Source of the DNA: Sulfurovum lithotrophicum | GTDB taxonomy: Bacteria; Campylobacterota; Campylobacteria; Campylobacterales; Sulfurovaceae | Assembly: GCF_000987835.1 (NCBI RefSeq) | Contig: NZ_CP011308.1 | Location: 434,001-498,000 of the forward strand | Length of the DNA: 64,000 nt | Direction: 5' to 3' | Shown here: in pieces, positions 48,446 to 57,518 of the stretch | How the letters are laid out: the number at the start of each line of letters is the position of its first letter | Position numbering within the stretch: position 1 is the first letter of the stretch | Made by a program: the position numbers and the translations under genes | The notes under the pieces: generated by a model | Told to the model about the DNA's origin: nothing | Seen by the model: the letters and a program-made list of their open reading frames with translations, nothing else | Databases searched by the model: none

Positions 48446-48983
48446 CAGTCCTGTCCTTTATAGGCAATGCGGGTGACCCGACACATACCTTTGCGGCAGG
48501 AAGATCCTTGAATACACTGCTTCTTGCACCGACCACCGTTCCTCTGCCGACAGTGATTCCCGGAGCGACATAGACATCTGTTGCAAGCCAGCATTCATCT
48601 TTTATGATGATCTTTTGACTGAAGATGGGAAAATTTTCTCTGTCATATCGGTGTGATGCAGCGCACAGATAGGATCTTTGCGATATGACGACATTCTTTC
48701 CTATCTCTATGGGGCCAAGGCTGTACAGTTCCACATTGTCACCGATCCAGCTGTCATCTCCTATACTGACCTTCCATGGGTAGGTGATCGTGACATTCGG
48801 ACGTATAATGACGTTTTTCCCTATTTTTGCGCCGAACATACGGAGCAGAAAGCGTCTCCAGCCGTAAAATATCTGCGGGGAGGGGCGGAAGAGAAGTGTC
48901 TGGGTGAACCACCATAATTGTACCGTGATACCGGACCGTCCTCTGAAGTTTTTCGGTAACGTGAAGTCTTTCAATGTCTGCAT
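48438..48983 (-). CDS. Hexapeptide-repeat acetyltransferase (WcaF-like)
   Basis: The 181-residue protein has left-handed beta-helix repeats: GKNVIIRPNVTITYPWKVSIGDDSWIGDNVELY and a later DVYVAPGITVGRGTVVGARSSVF stretch. It begins LPKNFRGRSGITVQLWWFTQTLLFRPSPQ, as in WcaF-type colanic acid acetyltransferases, which move acetyl from acetyl-CoA to a sugar. It overlaps both neighbouring glycosyltransferase genes. It predicts that the glycan is O-acetylated. Confidence 0.85.
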   Translation of the reverse strand: MQTLKDFTLPKNFRGRSGITVQLWWFTQTLLFRPSPQIFYGWRRFLLRMFGAKIGKNVIIRPNVTITYPWKVSIGDDSWIGDNVELYSLGPIEIGKNVVISQRSYLCAASHRYDRENFPIFSQKIIIKDECWLATDVYVAPGITVGRGTVVGARSSVFKDLPAAKVCVGSPALPIKDRTVG

Positions 48984-50101
48984 GATGCTACACCTTCATA
49001 TAGTTCTTTCCATTTGTATACATTGTTCTCCCAGCTGTAGTGTTCAATGATGAACGCTTTGAGTTTTCTCCCTCTTTCATTTCGTTCCGATTCTGACCAG
49101 GATACCGCTTCCTGAAGGCTCTTTTTCAATGCCTCTATATTCGGATCGATCAGCATACCGCCGTTCTCCTGCCATTCAGGATAGATCCCTGTCTGATGGG
49201 TTGTGATAACTGGTGTTTCAAGTATACCCGCTTCCAGGTTAACCATACCTATCACTTCAGAATAAGAGGGGAGAACGAATACCCAGGCATTTTTATAGAG
49301 CTGATATTTCTCCCTTTTGGAGACCAGACCCAGAAATTCAACTTTCGCTTCCACTCCCAATGCTTTTATCAGGCCGTCAAGCGTCTCTTTATACTCATTG
49401 ATCGGACCGGCGATCTTCAGCTTCATTTCTTTTGCGTTTAACTGGGCAAAGGCTTTGATAAGCAGGTCAATCCCTTTTACTTTGTGCAGTCTGCCCAGGA
49501 ATAGAATATATTTCTCTTTCTCTTCTTTTTGTATATTATATGATTCTATCTCTTTGTAAGAGATGGAGTTAGGGATCACTTCAATGTTTTGGTGAGGGAA
49601 TTCCTGAAAGAGGTTCTCTTTTTCATTGGGTGTAATGGCGTGGATAACTGTGCTCTGTTGAAAATATTTTTTGACCAGTATTTCAAAGTAGATCCTTTTT
49701 TTGAGGGTTCCCTGTTCCCAGAGCCAAGGTTGCAGCATACCATGGGGAGAGAGAACGGAGGGTACGTTTTCCTGTTGTGCGATCTTGGATGCAATGTATT
49801 GGGGATACATCCAGATGCCGTGGATATGGAATATCGCATCTGTATGTTTTTTTAAATAGCTTTCCAGTTCACCGGCATGATCCCAGAGCCCTTTGGGCCA
49901 GTCCCTGGGATAGAGTATTACATTGTCGTCTTTTTCAGACAGGGTCGTAACAATACTGCTTTCTACGGAATGTTGCCGTAAATGTCCGTTCAGGTCACTG
50001 ATGACCGTGCGTAATCCTCCGCTCATTTTTGAGAAATCTTCTGTGATATGTATGACTGGTGTATCTATCGTATGAGTATGCTGCAATGTGTCTTTTTTCA
50101 T
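48971..50101 (-). CDS. GT4 glycosyltransferase
   Basis: The 376-residue GT-B protein has an N-terminal half with MSGGLRTVISDLNGHL and FHIHGIWMYPQYIASKIA, and a GT4 C-terminal half with KYILFLGRLHKVKGIDLLIKAFAQL near 200-225 and the donor-site PSYSEVIGMVNLEAGILETPVIT near 283-305. In this last motif the usual EGFG is EVIG, and the second Glu remains. It overlaps the upstream GT2 by one base and the acetyltransferase by 13 bases. The sugar is unknown. Confidence 0.82.
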   Translation of the reverse strand: MKKDTLQHTHTIDTPVIHITEDFSKMSGGLRTVISDLNGHLRQHSVESSIVTTLSEKDDNVILYPRDWPKGLWDHAGELESYLKKHTDAIFHIHGIWMYPQYIASKIAQQENVPSVLSPHGMLQPWLWEQGTLKKRIYFEILVKKYFQQSTVIHAITPNEKENLFQEFPHQNIEVIPNSISYKEIESYNIQKEEKEKYILFLGRLHKVKGIDLLIKAFAQLNAKEMKLKIAGPINEYKETLDGLIKALGVEAKVEFLGLVSKREKYQLYKNAWVFVLPSYSEVIGMVNLEAGILETPVITTHQTGIYPEWQENGGMLIDPNIEALKKSLQEAVSWSESERNERGRKLKAFIIEHYSWENNVYKWKELYEGVASCRH

Positions 50102-50928
50102 TATTTATGCTTTATGAACAGATGTGTTACGTACATACCAAGATACTTTTTGATAATGTTTTTGACAAAGATCTTTGTTTTCTGCATTTTAAAATAGAGT
50201 TTCTCTCTATCGCTTGTTTCTTCCGTACTGACTTTCCTGTATTCGTCAATGACCCGCATTCTATCCGTGTAGGAGACACCGCCGATATATATTCTGGCGA
50301 TGGGCATGGGTATGTATTTGAATATGAGACCGTTCAGATAGGCATGATAGATAAAATGAAAATCGGAAGCGATCCTGTAGCTACGGTCAAAAAGGTATTT
50401 TTTATGGTAGGAAACCGGAGAAAAGGTGCTTTGATGCGAGAACTGCATCCCTTTCCAGAGTGCAGTGGGATCATAGGAAACCTTGGAATATTTTTCAAAA
50501 CCTGGGTAGACATCTATGCTGTCGCCAAAGATGAGTGTATTATCCGTAAAATCATGCTTTTTAAAAATGTTGGAGAGAACATGACTGTCGGCAAAGGTGT
50601 CCTCGGCATTCATGAAGTTGATCCACTTTCCCTTTGCCAGTTTGATGGCTTTGTTCATCGCATCGTATATGCCGTTGTCCTTTTCACTGACCCAGTAGTC
50701 GATGTTATGATCATATTTTTGAATGACCTCTACAGTGCCGTCCATTGAACCACCGTCAATGACAATGTACTCAATATGTTCATAGTCCTGATCAATGACA
50801 CTTCGGATCGTATTTTCAATACCGTTCACAGTATTGAAAACGACGGTCACGACAGTAATAAGAGGTAACTGGGAATGATGATCTTCATCGACGGTTTCTT
50901 TTTGAATAATGTGCTCCTTTGCTCTCAT
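50101..50928 (-). CDS. GT2 glycosyltransferase (WcaA-like), paralogue of 55240-55968
   Basis: The 275-residue GT-A enzyme has ITVVTVVFNTVNGIENTIRS, IDGGSMDGT near 57-65, and the conserved EKDNGIYDAMNKAIKLAKG and FMNAEDTF stretch near 80-112 with the metal-binding region. It is clearly similar over most of its length to the GT2 at 55240, so the locus contains a duplicated transferase. It is followed by the GT4 with a one-base overlap. Basic C-terminus of about 30 residues may contact the membrane. Confidence 0.82.
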   Translation of the reverse strand: MRAKEHIIQKETVDEDHHSQLPLITVVTVVFNTVNGIENTIRSVIDQDYEHIEYIVIDGGSMDGTVEVIQKYDHNIDYWVSEKDNGIYDAMNKAIKLAKGKWINFMNAEDTFADSHVLSNIFKKHDFTDNTLIFGDSIDVYPGFEKYSKVSYDPTALWKGMQFSHQSTFSPVSYHKKYLFDRSYRIASDFHFIYHAYLNGLIFKYIPMPIARIYIGGVSYTDRMRVIDEYRKVSTEETSDREKLYFKMQKTKIFVKNIIKKYLGMYVTHLFIKHK

Positions 50929-50949
50929 GTTTTCTGACCAGTAGATTTT

Positions 50950-51840
50950 TTACTTGTCCAAATAGAGATTTTGAATTGCATTGAGAAAATCCTTTGTATA
51001 GTTATAGGCGCTTTTATGGGTCAAGTGGTGACCATCTGCAGTCACATACTGTGTATAATCCGGTAATGGAAGCCATGGGTCCTTGAAAATACTTTTGATG
51101 ATCGCCCTGCGCTTCTGTGCCTGGGGCGTGTTCGCCAATTCTGGATCTATTGGCATTTCGAAAAATACGATCTGAGTTCCTTGCTTTTCAAAATAATGTA
51201 TCAGTCTTTTCACCGCTTTCAGATTTCTGGTATTCAAAGGCTTGGCATATGCTGCTTTCCGCTGCTTCATCATAAGGTTGAAACGCTGTATGTTGATATC
51301 TCTTTTTGAATCCCTGTAGCGTTTTGGACCTTTTGGCCTGGCAGGAGTCTGGCTGTTCTGTTTGGAACAAAAAGATTTGGACAACAGTACATTGAGAGGC
51401 TGGTATTTTTCCTGAAGTGCAGGAAGGTATGCCTTGACCCTCCACCAGACAGGATAAAAAAGCGTGTTGATCATTTTTGTACTTTTAAATCGAAAAATAA
51501 GGTTTGTTTCAACATAGAGACGTTTGGGTATATAGCCTGTTTTTTTGATGATCTCAAGTCCGGTCAGTACACTTCCTCCGGAAAAAGAGAGATTGAAAAA
51601 GGTTGGTGGCAGCAGTGTCGGATTGAGCCGGGCGCTCAATGAGGAACCTACAATGATATTTTCTGCTTTTGGGCTGTAAATAAACTCCTGTGCAACAGCG
51701 GTGTTCCTTTGCCACTGGTTCTGATAATGAGTGATCTTTGGCGTACATACGGCTATATAGATGTTATAGAGTAGGAACATTGCCAAAAAACTCCAGAATA
51801 TCCCGGAGATCTTTTTAAAATTGGAAATAAATAAATTCAC
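50950..51840 (-). CDS. SGNH-like membrane-anchored partner of MBOAT protein
   Basis: The 296-residue protein has one N-terminal membrane helix (about 12-32) and a periplasmic domain. A strand ENIIVGSSLSARLNP near 60-74 fits the GSS/GDS-type beginning of AlgJ/AlgX/DltD-like SGNH domains, and HHLTHKSAYNYTKDFL near 270-285 gives a late DGHH element. It overlaps the MBOAT gene by 26 bases; this pairing is usual for O-acylation of surface glycans, with the MBOAT protein passing acyl groups outward. Overall family likeness is weak, so the call rests largely on context. Confidence 0.6.
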   Translation of the reverse strand: MNLFISNFKKISGIFWSFLAMFLLYNIYIAVCTPKITHYQNQWQRNTAVAQEFIYSPKAENIIVGSSLSARLNPTLLPPTFFNLSFSGGSVLTGLEIIKKTGYIPKRLYVETNLIFRFKSTKMINTLFYPVWWRVKAYLPALQEKYQPLNVLLSKSFCSKQNSQTPARPKGPKRYRDSKRDINIQRFNLMMKQRKAAYAKPLNTRNLKAVKRLIHYFEKQGTQIVFFEMPIDPELANTPQAQKRRAIIKSIFKDPWLPLPDYTQYVTADGHHLTHKSAYNYTKDFLNAIQNLYLDK

Positions 51841-53230
51841 CGCTGCTCCCGCTATTGATAAAAATGTTTAAAAGCATGATCGCATAGACAATGCTTGTAT
51901 CAAGATAATTTTTCCCTGTTCTTGTCCGAAGCAGATAGTTCACATAGTACAGTGCGACAGGGAAAGTGTAAAGTGCCACATAGGTAATGATCGTTTGATT
52001 GACCGGGTAGTTGAAGTTATGTATCATCGCATTACAATAAAGTATGACCTGTGGGAATTCAGGCAGTTTGAACAGCAGCCATCCCAGTGTAACCAGTATA
52101 AAGACCATCAATATCCTCACTATATCGAGGTATCTGTTGTTTGGTATTCCGTAGCGTTGAAGAATGAACCGCTCTCCTGCAAGAAGGATACCGTGGTAGG
52201 CACCCCAGAACATGTAGCTCCATGCGGCGCCATGCCACAAACCACCCAGAAGCATGACAATGAAGAGGTTAATATAGGTCCGGACCCTGCCACGTCTATT
52301 TCCTCCCAGAGGGATATAGAGGTATTCTTTCAACCATGTGGACAGCGTAATATGCCATCGGGTCCAGAACTCGGAAAAACTTTTGGATATATAGGGGAAG
52401 TTGAAGTTTTTGGGAAGATCATACCCATAGAGTTTCGCCACACCGATAGCGATCAGGCTGTATCCTGCGAAGTCGGTGAATATCTGTATCGAGTATCCGA
52501 ACAGCATGGTCATAAGAGTATAGGATGAATGTACCTGGAAGTAGGGGAACATCATCCAGAATGTCTGGTCTTTAAGGTTGTCAGCAATGACCATTTTCAA
52601 AAAATAGCCGATGATCAATATCTTGAAAGCAGATTCAAAATTTATCTCTTCAAGGTATTTGGTTTTGATCTGAGGATAGAACTCATATGCCTTGACGATA
52701 GGCCCGGCAACCAGTTGTGGGAAGAAAGAGATGAAAAAGATGGTATGGATATAGTGACGGATAAAATTTCTGTCTACCTTGAACAAAGGACATTCGCTTT
52801 GATGGTTGGAGCGGTACAGGTCTACAACCAGACTGATACCCTGAAAGGTATAGAATGAGATACCTACAGGCAGAGGAATGGAAACAAGGAAGTCGCCTAT
52901 GCCGTCGAGTGACCGGAAGTGTTCAAGTGCCCGTCCGAACAGAGGACTGTATTTGAAGAACGATAGGACAGCCAGGTTGAAAGCAACCCCCAGAAATGCA
53001 TACTGTTTTTTTCTTCTTTTATTGTTTTCAAAATATACAAAATAACTTGCCACAGCATTGATGGAGGCTGAACTGAGAAGAAGGAGGGACAGAATAGGCT
53101 GACCGTAGGTATAGAAAACAAAACTCGATATGATCAAAATATATATTTGGTATTTCCGAAGGAACTTATTGTAATAAAGTACGAGTGTTACTATCACCAA
53201 AAATAAAAACGGAAAACTATTGAAAAGAAT
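51815..53230 (-). CDS. MBOAT family O-acyltransferase (AlgI-like), AUU start likely
   Basis: This membrane O-acyltransferase has about ten helices and the AlgI motifs: PVGISFYTFQGISLVVDLYR near 110-130, FWTRWHITLSTWLKEYLYIPLGGNRRG near 285-310, and the catalytic His in GGLWHGAAWSYMFWG near 325. The first usual start (TTG, 53200) would remove the conserved opening LFNSFPFLFLVIV. This stretch is encoded in frame just upstream, beginning after an ATT at 53230 that has AAAAGG seven bases before it. No ATG, GTG or TTG lies upstream before the in-frame stop at 53269-53267. An AUU start (471 residues) is therefore most likely. It pairs with the SGNH-like gene. Confidence 0.85.
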   Translation of the reverse strand: MLFNSFPFLFLVIVTLVLYYNKFLRKYQIYILIISSFVFYTYGQPILSLLLLSSASINAVASYFVYFENNKRRKKQYAFLGVAFNLAVLSFFKYSPLFGRALEHFRSLDGIGDFLVSIPLPVGISFYTFQGISLVVDLYRSNHQSECPLFKVDRNFIRHYIHTIFFISFFPQLVAGPIVKAYEFYPQIKTKYLEEINFESAFKILIIGYFLKMVIADNLKDQTFWMMFPYFQVHSSYTLMTMLFGYSIQIFTDFAGYSLIAIGVAKLYGYDLPKNFNFPYISKSFSEFWTRWHITLSTWLKEYLYIPLGGNRRGRVRTYINLFIVMLLGGLWHGAAWSYMFWGAYHGILLAGERFILQRYGIPNNRYLDIVRILMVFILVTLGWLLFKLPEFPQVILYCNAMIHNFNYPVNQTIITYVALYTFPVALYYVNYLLRTRTGKNYLDTSIVYAIMLLNIFINSGSSGEFIYFQF

Positions 53231-53287
53231 AATACAGCCTTTTGTTTGATAGATCGTTCTGTTTTTTTATAAAAAACCAATAACATT

Positions 53288-53314
53288 ATTATAGGATAAT
53301 TTGAGTTTTTGCAA
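53288..53314 (-). promoter_or_regulatory. Promoter candidate for the MBOAT half of the locus
   Basis: Reverse-strand TTGCAA (53314-53309) and TATAAT (53293-53288) are spaced by only 15 bases. It lies in the 142-base gap between the sulfotransferase stop and the MBOAT start, the largest gap in the locus. Confidence 0.4.
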
Positions 53315-53372
53315 GCTTGAAGATAACTTTCTTTTCCATTCATTCCAAAACCCGTAATTTTATTTTTATTCT

Positions 53373-54401
53373 TTAACGCTTTTTGAAATATCCAAATAAT
53401 TTTTGTAAGAATGGTAAAGGTTCAACGGCAGTATTGTCGTTCAGCTGACTGAGATAGCCGAGAAGATTTTCTTTGAAATCATCATTGAGGTCTGCTATAT
53501 CGTTGACACTGTTCTCGATCTTGTGCATGCTTTTGGGCGCAATGGACAATTGTGTATTGTTTTTTATTTTATAGTCGTTGAAATCCATGTCGACCAAAGT
53601 ATAGTCATGAATTTTTGTTTTGACCTCTTCCAGATATGCCTGGTCGTAATTCAGTTTGTCCATATCCACTATCAGGTTGGCATGATCGTTCGCAAGCTGA
53701 AACGAAGAGACCCAGATATAGTAGAAGAATTTATAGTGCTCTTTGATCGTAAAGTTTTTGGACAGGTCCATGCAGACACTCAAGTCGGCACCGACATTAT
53801 CACTGCTGTTAAAATCCACTCTTTTATCGAGGAGTAGGTCAGACACTTTTGGGTCCAGCAGAACGATATAGAGATTGATTGTGAGAAATACGTTTTTCCC
53901 AGCTTTTCCTCTTTGATAATACGACTCGAACTGGTCCCTGGGGTTCCTGAGAAGAAAAAGGTTCAAACTGTCGGCATAATGCTGTTTGAACCAGTCTATT
54001 CTCATGGAAGTTCTGTTGAACTGCAGTACCGGTATCTTCTCTTTAGGTGTTGTGTCAATGAGGTTGTCAATATAGTGTTTCAGTACATCGGATTTTTGGA
54101 CCTTGAAAAACTCTTTGTACGCAAAATCAGTATCGTAGAACGGCAGGCATTCACTGCCGGGACCGAATGCCGTATGGAATTCATAGAAATGCGGCTTCCC
54201 CAACTCCGGATGGTTCATGACATCCGTAGCTTTTTTATCATAGTTCCATATATCCAGTGATTCTTTTTTCAGTCGCACCAGGTCATGGTGCAACGGTTCG
54301 TAATAGGTATAAAACGCATCATAGGACCTGAATTTGTTGAATATATAGGTACTTCCGGCTCTAAACATGCTGTGTAAAAATACAGTCTTTCTATTTTCCA
54401 T
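53373..54401 (-). CDS. Sulfotransferase-like protein 1
   Basis: The 342-residue protein has a PAPS-type P-loop near the start (HSMFRAGSTYIFNKF, 10-24) and a 3'-phosphate-binding element FLLRNPRDQFESYY near 149-162 with the Arg and Ser expected of carbohydrate sulfotransferases. The rest is not closely like a family I can name. It is the last gene of an eight-gene overlapping operon with wzm-wzt and shares its first base region with a GT2. It probably sulfates a sugar of the exported glycan, but a substrate cannot be read from sequence. Confidence 0.68.
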   Translation of the reverse strand: MENRKTVFLHSMFRAGSTYIFNKFRSYDAFYTYYEPLHHDLVRLKKESLDIWNYDKKATDVMNHPELGKPHFYEFHTAFGPGSECLPFYDTDFAYKEFFKVQKSDVLKHYIDNLIDTTPKEKIPVLQFNRTSMRIDWFKQHYADSLNLFLLRNPRDQFESYYQRGKAGKNVFLTINLYIVLLDPKVSDLLLDKRVDFNSSDNVGADLSVCMDLSKNFTIKEHYKFFYYIWVSSFQLANDHANLIVDMDKLNYDQAYLEEVKTKIHDYTLVDMDFNDYKIKNNTQLSIAPKSMHKIENSVNDIADLNDDFKENLLGYLSQLNDNTAVEPLPFLQKLFGYFKKR

Positions 54402-55243
54402 TATTTTCTTCCTATCAAAGTTTTTATTTTATCTTTTAATTTTGTTTTTATACTGCCGGCAAAGGCTTTCTGCATGAATCTATCCAACGCTTTGTCTATA
54501 TAGGCTTTATCCTCTTTGTCGATGAGCCCGGAATTCTTTTTATAAATGTATTTGAGCCATTTGACATGTTTGTTGTTGTTTGCAGCGGACAGGCCTTCTC
54601 CATGCCTTCTGTAGCCTATCCCTTCCACACCGGTAAAATAGAATGCATTATGCTTTGCCAGTCTCAGTTTCAAGTCCCAGTCCTCATATATCGGGATGTC
54701 GATATCAAATCCACCTGTATCGAAATACTGCTGTTTTGTAAATATGAAATCTCTGGGTACCATACAGTCCCTCGCAAAGATATTTTTAAAGATATTTCCC
54801 TCTTTTACAGTGTTCTTTGCATTAGGGAATAGCCGTTCGCCCTCTTTATCGACCAGAACAATATCTGAAAAAGCAATGATGTTGGAACGACCTTCGTTGC
54901 GATACTTTTTGAGGATGGTCATCTCTTTTTCGAGTTTACGCGCATCCATATAGTAGTCGTCACTGTCAAGCGTCGTAATGTAGTCTCCGGAAGCGAGCCG
55001 GATCGCGGTATCCCTGTTCCTGGTCACTCCCTGGTTCTTTTCGTTGAAAATGACTTTGATGAAAGGGTATTCTGCCTCATACTTTTTTAAAATCTCCTGT
55101 GAACCGTCGGTGGAAGCATCATCGATGATAATGATTTCAATGTTCTTGTAGGTCTGCGCCAAGACACTGCCGATACACTCATCTATGTATCTGCTATTGT
55201 TGTAATTGGGCACAATGACCGATAATGGGGGATTGTTTGTCAT
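54401..55243 (-). CDS. GT2 glycosyltransferase
   Basis: The 280-residue GT-A protein has LSVIVPNYNNSRYIDECIGSVLAQ, IIDDASTDGSQE near 40-51, TTLDSDDYYMDARKLEKEM with the DSD metal motif near 91-95, and GIGYRRHGEGLSAA near 205-218. The end is Lys-rich. It overlaps the next GT2 by four bases and the sulfotransferase by one. Donor and acceptor are unknown. Confidence 0.85.
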   Translation of the reverse strand: MTNNPPLSVIVPNYNNSRYIDECIGSVLAQTYKNIEIIIIDDASTDGSQEILKKYEAEYPFIKVIFNEKNQGVTRNRDTAIRLASGDYITTLDSDDYYMDARKLEKEMTILKKYRNEGRSNIIAFSDIVLVDKEGERLFPNAKNTVKEGNIFKNIFARDCMVPRDFIFTKQQYFDTGGFDIDIPIYEDWDLKLRLAKHNAFYFTGVEGIGYRRHGEGLSAANNNKHVKWLKYIYKKNSGLIDKEDKAYIDKALDRFMQKAFAGSIKTKLKDKIKTLIGRK

Positions 55244-55968
55244 TTTATCCGCTTTTTTATTTTATTCAAATAGTATTGTACTATTGTATTCAGATAATAT
55301 TTTTTTACTTTGAAACTGTTATGGTATTGCGATACCACTTTGTATCGTTCCTTCGTTCTTCCCATGAAATTGATATCCGAGAAGCCGCCGGCAAGAAATA
55401 CCGCTATGGGAAAATCGACTTTGAGAAACTTTTTGCCTTCCATATACCGTGAAAAGTAGTTTTCATAATCACATACTATCTTATAGGCCAGATCATAGGG
55501 TTTGTCTTTCATGAGGTTAGTTCTGGAAAACAGACTTTGATGGGAAAAACATATCTTTTGCCACATCAGTTCCAGAGGTCTGGTCTTGACAAGATGCTTT
55601 GTGTCGCTATCTTTCCAGTAATGTTCACCGTAAATGAAATCATAGTCCGAAACGTCGTGCCCTTCAAATATTTTTGACAATACATCATCGGAGGCAAAGC
55701 TGTCCCCGGCATTCATGAAATTGATCCACTCACCTGTTGCCATCTGTATGGCTTTGTTCATAGCATCATAGATCCCCTTGTCTTTTTCACTCACTATGAC
55801 ATCGATCTGGTCTTCATACTTGTTGATGATATCTAGTGTGTTGTCTTTTGATGCACCGTCGATGATGATGTACTCTATATGAGGATACGTTTGGGACAGA
55901 ACGCTTTTGATCGTTTCTTCTATAGTATCTTCGCAGTTATACACAACGGTTACGACAGTGACTGTCAT
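55240..55968 (-). CDS. GT2 glycosyltransferase, paralogue of 50101-50928
   Basis: The 242-residue GT-A protein shares VSEKDKGIYDAMNKAIQMATGEWINF-like core stretches (about 73-105) and SHQSLFSR with the GT2 at 50101. Its opening VTVVTVVYNCEDTIEETIKSVL and IIDGASKDNT near 37-46 are typical. It overlaps both neighbours by four bases. Two related transferases at two ends of the locus suggest duplication and possibly similar linkages made at different positions. Confidence 0.83.
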   Translation of the reverse strand: MTVTVVTVVYNCEDTIEETIKSVLSQTYPHIEYIIIDGASKDNTLDIINKYEDQIDVIVSEKDKGIYDAMNKAIQMATGEWINFMNAGDSFASDDVLSKIFEGHDVSDYDFIYGEHYWKDSDTKHLVKTRPLELMWQKICFSHQSLFSRTNLMKDKPYDLAYKIVCDYENYFSRYMEGKKFLKVDFPIAVFLAGGFSDINFMGRTKERYKVVSQYHNSFKVKKYYLNTIVQYYLNKIKKRIK

Positions 55969-57518
55969 TGCACGATCCTTTTGATGAGTGTAAACGGATA
56001 GGCCAGTAATTTGGCAAGTTTATATTTTTTTGAATTCAATATCTGGGATAGTTGCAGGTCCCTCTTATCGATTTCTTTTTGTTTTTTTGTTAATAACTCA
56101 TTCTTTTCCTGCAGTTTTTCAAGCAGGAATTTGTTTTCTTCGCCTATCTTGGAATGGTTACCGAGATATTTTTCGTACGTATCCTGGTTCTCTGGTGACA
56201 TGGCTTGGACAAACTGCGATAAAGACTGCTGCACGGCTATGAGTTTCAGGATGTCCGATTCTTCGTCAAAAGGTTTGACGATCTTGTCTTTATGCAGTTC
56301 CCTTCTGCTGAGCCGTATCAGTTCTCTGAGCCATTTTCTCCTGAAAAATATATTTTCTTCAATCAGAGGTATCACTGCCTGTTTGCCGTCTATTACTTCT
56401 TCAAAAAGTGTTTTCCATTGTGTGACGATCGTTTCATAATCAAACTTCCTGCTGACAAACTCCCTGCCGGCTTTGCCATACCGGTATGCCTCTTGTGGGT
56501 TTTTCAGGAAAAAAAGTATATTGTCCACAAGTGCATCTTCTGTCGTTCCAAGGCGACCTGTTTTGTTGTTGATCACCGTATCCAGAAGTCCCCAGTCACA
56601 CCGTGAGACCACCGGTGTGTTCGAAGCCTGGAATTCCAGAGCACTTCCGGGACAGTTCTCCGTCAGTGCGCTCGGATTCACAACACCGACCTGTGCTTTG
56701 GCCAGATATTCATTTTTTTCTTTTCCGAGCACACCCAGAAAATGTACGGAGGGCAGTATGCCGCCCTTTTCATCCGAGAGGAAAGGTCTGATCTCCTGAC
56801 TTTCGAATGCTTCATCAGCCACATTCCACGGACCCAGCTGCTGATCACGGTTGTAAAGTTTTCCGCTGCCTATGACATAAAGCTGTGCAGAGGGATGCTG
56901 CAATAAAATTTTTTTCCAGGCTCTTGCCAAAAGTCCAAAACCTTTTGCCTTGATCATACTGCCGACATAGACTACCATATTCGGATCTTTTTCTGTGATG
57001 GGCCTGGTTTCCACGGTATCTGGGTCAAAACCATTGTAAATGGTACATGCTTTATTGATGATCGGATGGTGACGCAAAATGTCAAGCTGCTCCTGACTTA
57101 CAGTCACATATCGTTTTATATTCGTTTTTTCCGCCAGAGTGTTCAGCATCTTTTCCGACAAGGTATTGTGGACCCATGCTATTGCAGGCAGTTTGAATTT
57201 ATCTATATTGTGGATGAGATACCAATTCTCTTTATTCTCAACAGGCCGCCATATAAAGATATCGCAGTCGCTTTGACTGCATTTTACATAAGCATCATAG
57301 CAGTCATCACATCGCACAGTAGAGAATTTGCCATCGAGCTGAGTCTCATTCAGTGTATAATAGACGAATTCAGTATCATCCGAAATAAGTTTTTTGAAGT
57401 AGTAGGGCATACTGACGAACATATATTCGGTCCCGCCTATTCCCGGGTTCCCTTCCTCCGGCCTTGACAGGTCTATATTTCTGATCTTCCGGTTTTCCAG
57501 GAACAATCCTATCTTCAT
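55965..57518 (-). CDS. GT4 glycosyltransferase with C-terminal coiled coil
   Basis: The 517-residue protein has a GT-B fold with NPGIGGTEYMFVSMPYYF near 24-41, VVYVGSMIKAKGFGLLARAWKKI near 183-205 and the donor-site ENCPGSALEFQASNTPVVSR near 290-309. Residues about 400-500 are Glu/Lys-rich and should form a coiled coil (EKLQEKNELLTKKQKEIDKR), perhaps holding the glycan enzymes together. It overlaps both neighbours by four bases. The donor is unknown. Confidence 0.8.
   Translation of the reverse strand: MKIGLFLENRKIRNIDLSRPEEGNPGIGGTEYMFVSMPYYFKKLISDDTEFVYYTLNETQLDGKFSTVRCDDCYDAYVKCSQSDCDIFIWRPVENKENWYLIHNIDKFKLPAIAWVHNTLSEKMLNTLAEKTNIKRYVTVSQEQLDILRHHPIINKACTIYNGFDPDTVETRPITEKDPNMVVYVGSMIKAKGFGLLARAWKKILLQHPSAQLYVIGSGKLYNRDQQLGPWNVADEAFESQEIRPFLSDEKGGILPSVHFLGVLGKEKNEYLAKAQVGVVNPSALTENCPGSALEFQASNTPVVSRCDWGLLDTVINNKTGRLGTTEDALVDNILFFLKNPQEAYRYGKAGREFVSRKFDYETIVTQWKTLFEEVIDGKQAVIPLIEENIFFRRKWLRELIRLSRRELHKDKIVKPFDEESDILKLIAVQQSLSQFVQAMSPENQDTYEKYLGNHSKIGEENKFLLEKLQEKNELLTKKQKEIDKRDLQLSQILNSKKYKLAKLLAYPFTLIKRIVQ

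Noticed and set aside
50059-50748. 229-codon forward frame across a GT2 gene
   Set aside because: Antisense shadow; the reverse strand has all GT2 motifs.
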